The notes under the pieces are model-generated. The model saw nothing but the letters and a program-made list of their open reading frames with translations. It had not been told where the DNA came from and made no database searches. 32,708 nt of DNA from Sphaerochaeta sp. Lineage in GTDB: Bacteria > Spirochaetota > Spirochaetia > Sphaerochaetales > Sphaerochaetaceae. The position numbers were made by a program, and so were the translations under genes. The stretch lies in the NCBI GenBank assembly GCA_016342655.1, contig JAEINL010000040.1, positions 1 to 32,708 of the forward strand, written 5' to 3'. Shown in pieces: positions 9,001-16,504 of this stretch (position 1 is the stretch's first letter; each line of letters opens with the position of its first letter).

Positions 9001-10278
9001 AAGGCTGGAGTACGGTATGCCGCTATATTGCATCATGGCGAAGCTGCAGCTTTGTTGTTTCATAAAAGGCAATTCGCTCTGGCCGCTGACGAGTATCTGC
9101 AGGCTGGAGATCGAAAACTAGCCGCCATCTGCTATACCGCCCTTGATAAGACAGAGCAAGCCATCAATCTGTATGAGGAGATTGGGGACAAGGATTCGTA
9201 TCTGGAGGTGATAGATATCCTTCGCTCGCGTATGAGAAAAGGACGGCGCTATGATCAAAACCAGATTCAGGCGTGTTATGAGACCGCTGAGTTCCATTAC
9301 AGAAAGAAGCAGTACGGCAAGGCTCTCACACGCTTCCATGCTGTGAACGAGTCTGATGGGGTTCTCAAGTCCGCCTTGCTAGTCGAGGGACGTGACGAGG
9401 AAGTGCTCGACTATTTCATGCAAGTGGACAAATCGGAAAAGGGAATCGAGTTCATCAGCAGGAAAAGGAGCCTTTCCATCTCCAAAAGCTATCTTGAGAG
9501 GCTTCTCAGGAGGTCAAGGTATCGGAACCTTGGGGAATTGACCTATGATACAAACGAGAGGATACTCCTGGAGCTGCTGGCAAAACTCCATGCAGGGAAT
9601 ACTCCCTTCGATCTTTCAGAAATCATACAAACCTATCTGGCATCCTTCTGGATGCTCTACCAATCTGATCGGGCACCCAAAGCCTTCATCGACCTGGTCA
9701 TCGACACCCGGTATCTCAACCATATTTTTATGGTAGTCAGTGATAGCATCGCCATGGAAAAATCATTTGTCGACCAGTTCAAGGAACGGATTCTGACTCG
9801 TGCTGTTTCTTCTAACGATACCCTTCTGATAGCACTTGCCCAGGAGAGCCTTCCTTCTACCCTGGATACGGTACTACAGGACCTGCCTATTGATATGCAC
9901 AACTACCTGCTGTTCAGTCTCGCTCCCACACGATCGGTCCAAGCGCTTGAGTTCATCAAGAAGAATCGTGTGGATTCACCAAGGATACTAGGTTTTTGCT
10001 ACAGGGCCGGATTGCGCAAAGAAGTGGCGCTTTTCCATGAAGAAATGGAAAGTTACAAGCAAGCAGCTGAGGTCTATCGGGAAAATGGGTATTTCTCCGA
10101 TGCTCTGCGGTGCTACACGAAAATAAAGGATTCCCTTGGTATGGCAAAAACCTGTGAAGCCATGCATCAGTTCGAGGACGCCCTCGCACTATATACCAAA
10201 TTGGGTAAGACTGCTGCTATTGCCAGAATGAAAAGACTGATACAAAAGAAACAGTTCATCCAAAAGGAACTTTTCTAG
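6049..10278 (+). CDS. RelE-like / SF1 helicase / TPR-repeat fusion protein
   Basis: This is a very large cytoplasmic protein of 1409 residues. Residues 1-~95 resemble a RelE/ParE-type fold: a charged helical start, then VIFEARISKGDRLIFTLG and CIYLWGAVHHDDIS. Residues ~180-700 form a UvrD/Rep-type superfamily 1 helicase, with Walker A GTAGSGKTT (193-201), Walker B DEVQD (478-482), motif III CAGDPKQI, motif IV LNFR, motif V EAKGLEFD and motif VI YVAVTRAR (about 680). From ~715 to the end, about 700 residues are helical, with repeated TPR-like units (for example AEAAQDFEDAGSYHKALPLW and ALRCYTKIKDS). A helicase plus TPR layout also occurs in eukaryotic TRANK1-type proteins. The gene stands alone, between a transposon and a decayed region, with only a weak ribosome-binding site. 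Function is not known; a role in defence or nucleic-acid quality control is inference. The N-terminal toxin-like domain could be vestigial. Confidence 0.8.
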   Translation: MKNTSYLLLLNERLKKDILCLPAKERERILEKLSFLENGMWDAGVRVKKLKGPSNKVIFEARISKGDRLIFTLGRDGNRTCIYLWGAVHHDDISSKARSIFPDNAPFLHFETTSEESLDDLFIDSLSDDLFTQETIEQKVLEDYGPQKWMDIGDDQLKRLLGKNNPDFFELFLYLTGEQQDVLNQKPPILLSGTAGSGKTTLAIYYLLKGSHTGQNVLFVTCSHFLRDYSEKLYRGLIVQSSLENKIGNVRFAMLRTLILEILSESGLQQDLKQEVDLKGFIEIFNRHSLAKKYDPVLVWEEIRSIIKGANPPVSLRHYRTLIARYLSNSFTTIQLRQLKDALLALKAYDFIKKFERIIEKKSSCIDFTDFVQKLSLPNQQADYATFAYILGEILRILEAKESHLSSPLLSLQEYGNLGKKRAPNFLYDRQEIYSIAEYYQAQLEAEKRFDEIDLCRRAIVALEQLGDQFQWDLVVSDEVQDFSDIQLTLLFKLSKKPGELVCAGDPKQIINPSGFRWEELKNRFYEQALAVPEVQHLHLNFRCVGSVVKLSNALLKLKQQLVGISGHEQMEEWKFNGRPPYLIHGISEVEMSREVANTAAGQVILVRSDSEKRRLMKALGTELVFTINEAKGLEFDTVLLWKFSSDAKSSDIWRKIYAENTLDTSHYPLIRHEINLLYVAVTRARNTLIIYDGARISPVWQVEALAPHVFITEEKDALQQIWKRISTAEEWNAQGDYFFEREHYSVATECYRNSSNDAMQDVCQAYIKRGEKLYLESAALFLRRGRKAEAAQDFEDAGSYHKALPLWKELKRKDRIVPCEISLMETEGRYAEAADLWVRLKRFDRAVENWKKAKAFSQLGSYYFTLRSYSLAGEYYASAGQFLEAARSYKRLKQLKKAADYYVAGDDHASALPIYIRLKALNDVITCHTALGNHYQLGSLYEKRKEYKQAIQEFTLYANESKKQKKQLLDEARAMETVSRSMIKAGVRYAAILHHGEAAALLFHKRQFALAADEYLQAGDRKLAAICYTALDKTEQAINLYEEIGDKDSYLEVIDILRSRMRKGRRYDQNQIQACYETAEFHYRKKQYGKALTRFHAVNESDGVLKSALLVEGRDEEVLDYFMQVDKSEKGIEFISRKRSLSISKSYLERLLRRSRYRNLGELTYDTNERILLELLAKLHAGNTPFDLSEIIQTYLASFWMLYQSDRAPKAFIDLVIDTRYLNHIFMVVSDSIAMEKSFVDQFKERILTRAVSSNDTLLIALAQESLPSTLDTVLQDLPIDMHNYLLFSLAPTRSVQALEFIKKNRVDSPRILGFCYRAGLRKEVALFHEEMESYKQAAEVYRENGYFSDALRCYTKIKDSLGMAKTCEAMHQFEDALALYTKLGKTAAIARMKRLIQKKQFIQKELF

Positions 10279-10636
10279 ATCGGGTGCCTAGGGTGACGAG
10301 AAGAGATGCCATCGATAGCGGATAAGACAAGGACAAGGGTCAGTCATGGTGATTTGCATGAATACCCCGACCCCATTCCTATGGCATTCCCAATGGTTGC
10401 TGGTCAAATGTTGGATTGTATATGTAGGAGTTTTCGCCATGGGTGTCCCGGAAAAAAGTCTGAAACAAAGCAACCCTGAGGCAGGGTCAATACTATTTCT
10501 GGCCCACAAGTTGTAACGAAAAATCTAGGGTTTTTGTATTGGGAAACCCTAGTCAAATTCAGCCCACAGAAGAGCATGTTTACTTCAGTTTCCCAGTGCG
10601 CATTCGTCTAGCTGGGCGTCAACTGATGCCCGGCTT
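10279..10636. other. Intergenic stretch with hairpin and TIR-like remnant
   Basis: I see no convincing gene in these ~360 bases. They hold CCACAAGTTGTAACG at 10504-10518, close to the terminal repeat of the transposon at 4205. Directly after it is a perfect nine-base stem CTAGGGTTT/AAACCCTAG (10525-10533 and 10544-10552). On the minus strand this stem is followed by ATTTTT, so it may be an orphan terminator or a transposon-end structure. A minus-strand open frame at 10288-10509 lacks any recognisable features. Confidence 0.4.
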
Positions 10637-11113
10637 ATGGCGTCGATGCCGTTCATGCACCCTGCCTTGGTGTCGTACCCATCCGATGCCCCGATGCTCA
10701 ACATCTCGTTGCAGTATGCTCCTATCTTAGAGCCAACCTATGAGAGCACCTTCTCCGCATCTGACCTGTTCCGATCCACCTCAAAGCTCTCCTCCACACT
10801 TTCGGGTGAAGGAGTACTTCAGGCGAAGAAGGAAGTTGAGAAGGCCCGGCAGGACCTGGTGACTACGATTGAAGAGATCCAACGCAATGCAGAGGGGTTG
10901 CTTCTCAACCTTTTTGTAGCTTTGAATGAATTCCAACTCAAGGAAAATGCAGTAGAGGTCGAACGCATCAGATCTTCAGTGGGGCTTGCCAATGAGAGCA
11001 GCATCAGGGCCAAGGAGCTTGCTTGGTATGAGGCAGCCTTTACGGTATTGCAGACCCTGAGGGAGCTTCGCCTGATTGCCTTGGATCTTGAAGGTAGCGG
11101 CTTGGAGCTCTAG
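10637..11113 (+). pseudogene. Fragment resembling a TolC-type outer-membrane efflux protein
   Basis: The open frame gives 158 residues, with a long, strongly helical, coiled-coil-like stretch (about residues 55-145) such as KKEVEKARQDLVTTIEEIQR and ELAWYEAAFTVLQTLREL. This resembles the periplasmic helical barrel and C-terminus of TolC-family channels, which are normally over 400 residues. No signal peptide or good ribosome-binding site is present, and the frame runs upstream of the first ATG without a recognisable start. I read it as the 3' remnant of a longer gene. It ends 30 bases before the nitroreductase gene. Family assignment is tentative, because coiled-coil composition alone can mislead. 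Confidence 0.4.
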
Positions 11114-11143
11114 GTGAAACCAGTACATGAATAAAGGAGTTAT

Positions 11144-11875
11144 ATGATGCAGAAACCAGACTACCTAAAGGCAATTGAGAACCGTACGTCAAGACGTGCC
11201 TACACCAAAGAACCAATCGAGGCCGAGAAGATTGCCTATCTCCAGGAAATAATCCGTACAATCAATACCGAAAGCGGGCTGTCCATAACCTGGCTGGAGG
11301 ATGGGAGCAGGGCTTTCACTGCCTTGAAAAGCTACGGAATGTTCAAGAATGTCGGATCTGTCCTTGTCCTGAAGGGGCCTCGCTCTGTATCTGACCTTTC
11401 AGAGCGTATCGGCTATTATGGGGAGCTTCTGGTTCTGGAGGCAACTGCCTTGGATCTGGGAACTTGCTGGATCGCGGGTACCTATGACAAAAACAGCAAT
11501 CTTTTCTCTCTGGGAGTTGATGAGGTACTTGTTTCCATCATATCAGTTGGTAACATCCCTGCTGAACAGACCCTGAAGGAAAAACTTATCTCCCGCATCG
11601 TGAGCAGGAAGACTCTTGCCCTAAAAGAATTCTATACTGCAGAAGGGGAAATACCCCAGTGGTTTCTTGAAGGGATCAAGGCCGTACAGAAGGCTCCCTC
11701 GGCAGTCAACAGCCAACGGGTGCGGTTCTGGTATACCAAGGAAGGGATAACAGCCACAGTGCCTGGTACCTGGGCTACCGATCCCATCGATATGGGTATC
11801 GCCAAGGTACATTTTGCGCTGGCAACAGGGGGACGGTTTGCCTTTGGGGGCCAAGGAGAATTCGAGAAGGGCTAA
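11144..11875 (+). CDS. Nitroreductase family protein
   Basis: This 243-residue protein starts with AIENRTSRRAYTKEPIEAEKI, the usual opening of FMN-dependent nitroreductases, where the Arg/Ser residues bind the flavin phosphate. A middle stretch, LSERIGYYGELLVLEATALDLGTCWIAG, is the second conserved block, and a C-terminal half follows (APSAVNSQRVRFWY). Such enzymes reduce nitro- or quinone-type compounds with NAD(P)H in the cytoplasm; the substrate here is unknown. AAAGGAG lies five bases before the ATG at 11144, and ATG at 11147 is an alternative. The last 41 bases are duplicated at 14655-14695 in front of the FAD dehydrogenase gene, which suggests the two genes were once adjacent. Confidence 0.85.
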   Translation: MMQKPDYLKAIENRTSRRAYTKEPIEAEKIAYLQEIIRTINTESGLSITWLEDGSRAFTALKSYGMFKNVGSVLVLKGPRSVSDLSERIGYYGELLVLEATALDLGTCWIAGTYDKNSNLFSLGVDEVLVSIISVGNIPAEQTLKEKLISRIVSRKTLALKEFYTAEGEIPQWFLEGIKAVQKAPSAVNSQRVRFWYTKEGITATVPGTWATDPIDMGIAKVHFALATGGRFAFGGQGEFEKG

Positions 11876-12103
11876 AGCTATGGTCAGGTGTCCTTACCTC
11901 TTAGTTGACTTGTACATTCCTAGGCCGGTATAACGACTGGATGACTAAAGATGTATTGCTCAGACTGTCCGTCTCTTCACTGGCGATACTAAGGAAGAAC
12001 TGTTCGAGACTACGAAATTCCCCTTTGTAGGGGATAAGAAGCAGGTCATCGTGGTGGGTGCAGGGCCTGCAGGTCTTTTTGCCTCGTTGCGTCTTATAGA
12101 AAA
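11835..12103 (+). repeat. Left copy of the nitroreductase-end/FAD-dehydrogenase-start duplication
   Basis: Bases 11835-11971 match 14655-14791 with about eight differences, and 11972-12103 match 14937-15068. The left copy has lost the 145 bases equivalent to 14792-14936. The loss lies between two TGTCCG hexamers, one of which is kept, as expected of a slippage or short-repeat deletion. Divergence (about 94% identity) makes this duplication older than the 243-bp one at the IS1634 element. Confidence 0.9.
11941..12103 (+). pseudogene. Truncated, internally deleted start of the FAD dehydrogenase gene
   Basis: This copy contains the ATG ACTAAAGATGTATT start and the GAGPAGLFASLRL dinucleotide-binding coding stretch of the intact gene at 14761-16317. 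A 145-base deletion, not a multiple of three, breaks the frame. It stops at 12103, where the IS1595 remnant begins, and cannot make a working enzyme. Confidence 0.85.
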
Positions 12104-12111
12104 AATGGCTA

Positions 12112-12594
12112 TCACTTTAACTCAGCTTCATCTTCTGGTGCATAGTATAGGACAGGGGGTGTGGCAAGAATTGAAACCAAAAGCTTGTCAAACATCAAAT
12201 GCCTTATGTTCCTTCGGTTTAACCGATAGCTGTATTCGTCCAGGTAGGACTGTAGCTCAAGATTTTCCAACCCATGGAATGTGCCAAGGACAAAAGCCTT
12301 CGCACTGGATATCACATGATGCATCTGCTTCAACTTGCTGTTCTTGTCCAATGGATCGAGAACCTCAAATTCATGGAAATAGTCTTTGGTTACCTTCTGG
12401 GATTGGTATGCCCTGAAGCCATCGGTGACCAAGGTCGAACCTTTCTTACTGTATTGGCTGCAGAAACCTTCAATCGTTTTCGCCTTGAAGTTGGGCATGA
12501 TTTTCATCCTCACATACTGCGGAATGCCGTCAGAGGTGCCTGAGACAGCGATTAGAACAACGAATTCGGTTATATATTCCGCTGAGACCTTCTA
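12112..12594 (-). pseudogene. IS1595-family transposase remnant (ISXO2-like domain)
   Basis: Read on the minus strand, the frame from about 12594 to 12112 gives some 160 residues, beginning KVSAEYITEFVVLIAVSG and containing TDGFRAYQ (second catalytic Asp), HHVISSAKAFVLGTFHGLEN and DEYSYRLNRR. These are hallmarks of the ISXO2-like DDE domain of IS1595 transposases. The zinc-ribbon N-terminus and first catalytic Asp are missing, and a stop codon lies just upstream of the retained part, so it is dead. The C-terminal stop is nine bases from the end of the duplicated segment at 12103, so one edge of the inserted block coincides with a former IS end. Confidence 0.8.
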
Positions 12595-12654
12595 AGCCTT
12601 GTGCAGAAGTGCCCTTAACCAGCTATCAGAGATACAATTCCTACAGAAGGGTAA

Positions 12655-12734
12655 GTATCGGAAAGTAGCCGATACAAGCCTTGAATTATCGGATTGTAGC
12701 GGATAATATATATTGTATCGGATACTATCCGATA
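12655..12734. promoter_or_regulatory. Three palindromic operators with promoter for the AlbA_2 gene
   Basis: There are three inverted repeats built on TATCGG/CCGATA: 12655-12675 (GTATCGG with CCGATAC), 12685-12707 (ATTATC with GATAAT) and 12716-12734 (TATCGGATACTATCCGATA, a perfect 9+1+9). Their centres are about 30 bases apart, roughly three helical turns. A promoter, TTGAAT (12681-12686), 17-base spacer, TAATAT (12704-12709), is embedded within the middle site, so binding should block transcription. GGAGGG at 12746-12751 is the ribosome-binding site for the next gene. Confidence 0.75.
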
Positions 12735-12756
12735 TAATCCGCTATGGAGGGATACA

Positions 12757-14103
12757 ATGCGCTATGAATCGCTCGAGTCGAAGATTTTGGAGTTCAAGGA
12801 ACGTCTAGATGACTATTCTCGACTGCTCGAGACAGTCACAGCCTTCGCGAACACTCAAGGGGGAACAATCATCATCGGTATCAGGGACAGCGACCGTCTG
12901 ATCGTCGGCTTGGATAGAAAGGAGATTGAGCGCTACAGCCAAGAAATTCCTCAGGCTATCGCAGATGCTGTATCTCCACAGATTGCTGTAGACCTGTATG
13001 AACAACATCTTGAAGGAAAAACCTGTGTAACCATCCGTGTCTTCCCCTGCCCACAAAAGCCTTGTTTTATAAAGAAACTTGGAGACCCTTCAGGGGTATT
13101 CCTTCGTTTCGGAGCTCACAATAGGAGAGCAGATGCCTATGCAATCGAACAGTTCAATCGAGAGCGTAGTGGAATCCGATATGAACAACAAATCTGTCCA
13201 CAGATTTCATATGAGGACCTCTCAAAAGAACTGCTTGGAAAGCTGTTCACCAGCTATGACCAGTCAATCCTCATCGGTGCAGGATATGGGTCTACCGATG
13301 TTTCAGGTAGAACCATTCCAAATGTGGCGGGAACTCTGTTGTTCTACCCTGAACATCAGAGAATCATCCCAGAGTCGGGCATTGTAGTAAGTGTCTATGC
13401 AGGTACAGATAAGAAACAGCTGATGAAGAAAGAGGATTTCTCTGGGGGAATCATACCCATGCTCGAACATTCCTATACCTTTATCCTAACCCTCTTGGGT
13501 ACACAGTACGAGCGGGATGGACTGATTAAACAGCCAGTAAACTATGAGATACCTCTTGATGCCATCCGTGAAGCACTCGTCAATGCTGTAGCCCACAGAG
13601 CCTATGACTATGAAGCTCCTATAAGAATCACACTTTTCTCAGATAGGATTGAGTTCTTGAACCCGGGAACCTTCTATGCCCCGATCAACCCTGAGAACCT
13701 TAAGGAAGGGCTCTCCCGATACAGAAACCCTCTAATCGCCGATGCCTTGAGGAAGAAGGGGTATATGGAGAAGCAGGGAATAGGCATCAACCTCATTATA
13801 TCTTCCTGTCTTGAAGAAGGGTTACCGGAGCCTCAATTTGTGGAATTGGAGTACCATGTCAAACTGGTTATCTTCAGGAGAACCTCAAGCTCGCATGCCC
13901 CCAAACCTGACCAAGATCCCTATGATTTCACTGCCATGAGGAGTTATTTTACTGCACAAGGACTTTTTTCTTCGATAGAACTTGCCCAGTATCTTGGGAA
14001 GTCCCAATCCATGGCAAAGAAGATACTCACAAAATTGCAAAGCAAGGGGATGGTGGAGATGGTCGGCAGAGGGCCTGCTACGAAGTACCGGTTCATCAAC
14101 TAG
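12757..14103 (+). CDS. Schlafen AlbA_2-domain transcriptional regulator
   Basis: This 448-residue protein has the layout of the AlbA_2 putative regulators. An N-terminal Schlafen AlbA_2 domain carries ILEFKERLDD, VTAFANTQGGTIIIGIRD and FLRFGAHNRRADAYAI. A GHKL-type ATPase-like segment around residue 270 reads DAIREALVNAVAHRAYDYE, followed by RNPLIADALRKKGYMEKQGIGI. A C-terminal winged-helix part covers roughly 385-448 (LGKSQSMAKKILTKLQSKGMVE). The start has a strong GGAGGG site. Three palindromes overlap its promoter, so autoregulation is likely. The gene is intact but enclosed by an IS1595 remnant and a LacI remnant inside a duplicated segment, so it was probably acquired. Its target genes, if any besides itself, are unknown; some family members sit in defence loci. 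Confidence 0.85.
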   Translation: MRYESLESKILEFKERLDDYSRLLETVTAFANTQGGTIIIGIRDSDRLIVGLDRKEIERYSQEIPQAIADAVSPQIAVDLYEQHLEGKTCVTIRVFPCPQKPCFIKKLGDPSGVFLRFGAHNRRADAYAIEQFNRERSGIRYEQQICPQISYEDLSKELLGKLFTSYDQSILIGAGYGSTDVSGRTIPNVAGTLLFYPEHQRIIPESGIVVSVYAGTDKKQLMKKEDFSGGIIPMLEHSYTFILTLLGTQYERDGLIKQPVNYEIPLDAIREALVNAVAHRAYDYEAPIRITLFSDRIEFLNPGTFYAPINPENLKEGLSRYRNPLIADALRKKGYMEKQGIGINLIISSCLEEGLPEPQFVELEYHVKLVIFRRTSSSHAPKPDQDPYDFTAMRSYFTAQGLFSSIELAQYLGKSQSMAKKILTKLQSKGMVEMVGRGPATKYRFIN

Positions 14104-14231
14104 AGAATGGGACTGTCCAGTAACATGTTGCTACCTCGATGGAGGGCACCTCTTGGGATGATAATTGTCACCACCTAAGGCTCCTATACTCTCACCTTTG
14201 ATGAAGAACGGAGAACGTCTGGAGCAGCTAG

Positions 14232-14656
14232 CTAACAGGGGGGAACGTTACTGATACCTGTCTCATAAGCCCCCACCTTAACGATAGTGTCGTTCTGAAC
14301 TGTCTGCTTGATATGTTCAATATCTTCAGCTCGATAGTTGCCGATTACGATGATCCCGCTATAAACCTTTTTTTTCAGACTCCAGCTTTGAGATGAATAC
14401 AAACCGACAAATGTCTCCGTTCTTGGCAATCACTTCTTCAATACCGCTGTGGATGGAAAAATAATACCCATTGTCGACATGGTCGTGAAAGTGACCCTCC
14501 TTGTGGACAACAAGGAATTCCTCACTCTTCTGCAACATCTTCAACTTTCCATATCCCATTGCAATCGCAGTTTCATAGATTCGTTTCCCTGTTTCCGTGG
14601 AGATGGAAAGAGAAGGATCTTTGTTAAGACAACGCGAAACAGTTGCAGGGGAAAGG
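14232..14656 (-). pseudogene. LacI/GalR-family repressor remnant, frameshifted
   Basis: On the minus strand from about 14656 the frame reads LSPATVSRCLNKDPSLS and TGKRIYETAIAMGYGKLK, the second half of a LacI-type DNA-binding domain and hinge. The start of the effector domain follows. The first helix of the HTH is missing, because the frame meets the duplicated segment at 14655. Near 14367-14374, a run of eight T, the frame shifts, and homologous-looking sequence (SGIIVIGNYRAEDIEHIKQT) continues in another frame until 14232. A normal LacI protein has about 340 residues; some 140 are left. The frameshift could in principle be a sequencing error, but both ends are truncated anyway. Confidence 0.75.
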
Positions 14657-15068
14657 TTTGCCTTTGGGGCCCAAGGAAAATTCGAGAAGGGCTAAAGCTA
14701 TGACCAGGTGTCCTTCCCTCTTAGTTGACTTGTACATTCCTAGGCCGGTACAATGACTGGATGACTAAAGATGTATTACTCAGACTGTCCGCCGAGGCAG
14801 CTGCTGATACCAAGGCTGTGCAAGAGCTGGCCGCAAGAAAGGCGAAGGTGCCACGGGAAGAAGTTACAGGGATGCACATCCTTCGTCGCAGTGTCGACGC
14901 AAGGCGCTTTCCTCCTGTTATTGATATGAGTGTCCGCCTCTTCACTGGCGATACGGCAGAAGAACTGTTCGAGACTACGAAATTCCCCTTTGTAGGGGAT
15001 AAGAAGCAGGTCATCGTGGTGGGTGCAGGGCCTGCAGGCCTTTTTGCCTCGTTGCGTCTTATTGAAAA
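14655..15068 (+). repeat. Right copy of the nitroreductase-end/FAD-dehydrogenase-start duplication
   Basis: This is the partner of 11835-12103. It begins with the last codons of the nitroreductase gene, including its stop, runs through the intergenic region and enters the intact FAD dehydrogenase gene. It keeps the 145 bases lost from the left copy. The 2.55 kb between the copies (IS1595 remnant, AlbA_2 gene, LacI remnant) is the inserted block. Confidence 0.9.
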
Positions 15069-16317
15069 GGGCCTGAAGCCTATCTTGCTTGAGCGTGGAG
15101 TAAATGTACACCAGCGTAAGAAGGATATTGCAGCGCTTTCGACACAAAGAAAAGTGAATGCTGAGAGCAACTACAGCTTCGGTGAAGGTGGGGCCGGAGC
15201 TTTTAGTGATGGCAAGCTCTATACCCGAGCCACCAAGCGGGGAAATGTGCTCAATATACTCTCCCTGCTGTGCCAGCATGGTGCTTCTCCTGATATTCTC
15301 TATGACGCTCATCCCCATCTCGGTACAGACAAGCTGCCTCAGATAATTGAACAGATCCGTAACACCATCCTCACAAGTGGTGGACAGGTTCACTTTTCGA
15401 CAAAGGTCGTGAGCTTCCTTAAGGATGAGGGTACGCTCAGAGGTGTCGTCACCGAAAAAGGTGAGACCTTTGAAGGCCCTGTGATTCTGGCAACCGGACA
15501 TAGTGCGCGGGATGTGTATGAGTATCTACAGCAGGAAAAGATTACGATAGAGGCGAAGTCCTTGGCAATTGGTGTGAGGCTCGAGCATCCCCAACAACTC
15601 ATCGACAAGATCCAATACAAGAATGACAAGGGTAGGGGCGAGTTTCTCCCTGCTGCGGAATACTCCTTTGTAACCCAGGTCGACGGACGTGGGGTCTACT
15701 CGTTCTGCATGTGCCCAGGGGGCTTTGTCATCCCTGCGATGACAGGTGAAGGTCAGTTAGTGGTAAACGGCATGAGCTCCTCTTCCAGAAAAGGGCAGTT
15801 TGCCAATAGCGGTATGGTTGTTGAGCTCCATCCCCAGGACCTTCCCCAGGAACAGTTCGGGGGCAATCTTGGAATGATGCATTTCCAACAGGCTTTGGAA
15901 GAACGTTGTTTTAAGGCTGGAGGAGGCACTCTTAGAGCTCCTGCCCAAAGGATGGCGGATTTCGTCAATCACAGGCTCTCCCAAGACCTTCCGCCCACCT
16001 CCTACGGTCCTGGTCTTACCAATGCCGACCTGCACAGGGTGTTGCCTTCATTCATTTCCGAGCGGCTGGCCACAGCTTTTTCTGTCTTCGGCAGGAAAGC
16101 CCATTCCTTTTTGACCAACGATGCAACTCTCATTGCAGGGGAGACCAGAACCAGTAGTCCTGTTCGGATTCTTCGCGACAAGGAGACCAATATGCACATT
16201 GGCCTTGCAGGCCTGTTCCCTTGTGGCGAGGGTGCAGGCTATGCAGGAGGCATTGTCAGTGCTGCCCTTGACGGCGTGAATTGTGCTGATAGTGTGGTTG
16301 AATTCATTGGTTGCTGA
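14761..16317 (+). CDS. FAD-dependent dehydrogenase of the COG2509 type
   Basis: This 518-residue flavoprotein has a Rossmann dinucleotide-binding motif, VIVVGAGPAGLFASLRLIEKG with a following ILLERG (about residues 85-115). Further blocks typical of the uncharacterised COG2509 dehydrogenases follow: SNYSFGEGGAGAFSDGKLYTR, VILATGHSARDVYEYL, VDGRGVYSFCMCPGG and a C-terminal GLFPCGEGAGYAGGIVSAALDG that closes over FAD. The substrate is not known for this family. The start at 14761 is chosen because homology-like content begins there; a TTG at 14725 in the same frame is possible. No clear ribosome-binding site precedes it. TTGACT (14725) and TACAAT (14749), 18 bases apart, would place transcription close to the ATG. 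Confidence 0.85.
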   Translation: MTKDVLLRLSAEAAADTKAVQELAARKAKVPREEVTGMHILRRSVDARRFPPVIDMSVRLFTGDTAEELFETTKFPFVGDKKQVIVVGAGPAGLFASLRLIEKGLKPILLERGVNVHQRKKDIAALSTQRKVNAESNYSFGEGGAGAFSDGKLYTRATKRGNVLNILSLLCQHGASPDILYDAHPHLGTDKLPQIIEQIRNTILTSGGQVHFSTKVVSFLKDEGTLRGVVTEKGETFEGPVILATGHSARDVYEYLQQEKITIEAKSLAIGVRLEHPQQLIDKIQYKNDKGRGEFLPAAEYSFVTQVDGRGVYSFCMCPGGFVIPAMTGEGQLVVNGMSSSSRKGQFANSGMVVELHPQDLPQEQFGGNLGMMHFQQALEERCFKAGGGTLRAPAQRMADFVNHRLSQDLPPTSYGPGLTNADLHRVLPSFISERLATAFSVFGRKAHSFLTNDATLIAGETRTSSPVRILRDKETNMHIGLAGLFPCGEGAGYAGGIVSAALDGVNCADSVVEFIGC

Positions 16318-16504
16318 TAGGTTTTCCTGTCATCACTGCTCTGCTTATGGTAGCTATTTTTAGAGGCTATGATACTATTAGGATTTAATAAGGGAATCTC
16401 CGCCTTCTTTTTCAAGGTTTCGGCCTGTGAATGGAGAATTGGATTTTCTGTATGTAGTAAAACAATGCAGTAAGGCATTTCTTGTGAGATAAGAGAGGAA
16501 ACGA

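Noticed and set aside
10288-10509. 73-residue minus-strand open frame
   Set aside because: Composition is not protein-like (scattered Cys, Trp, Pro), there is no ribosome-binding site, and no family is recognised.
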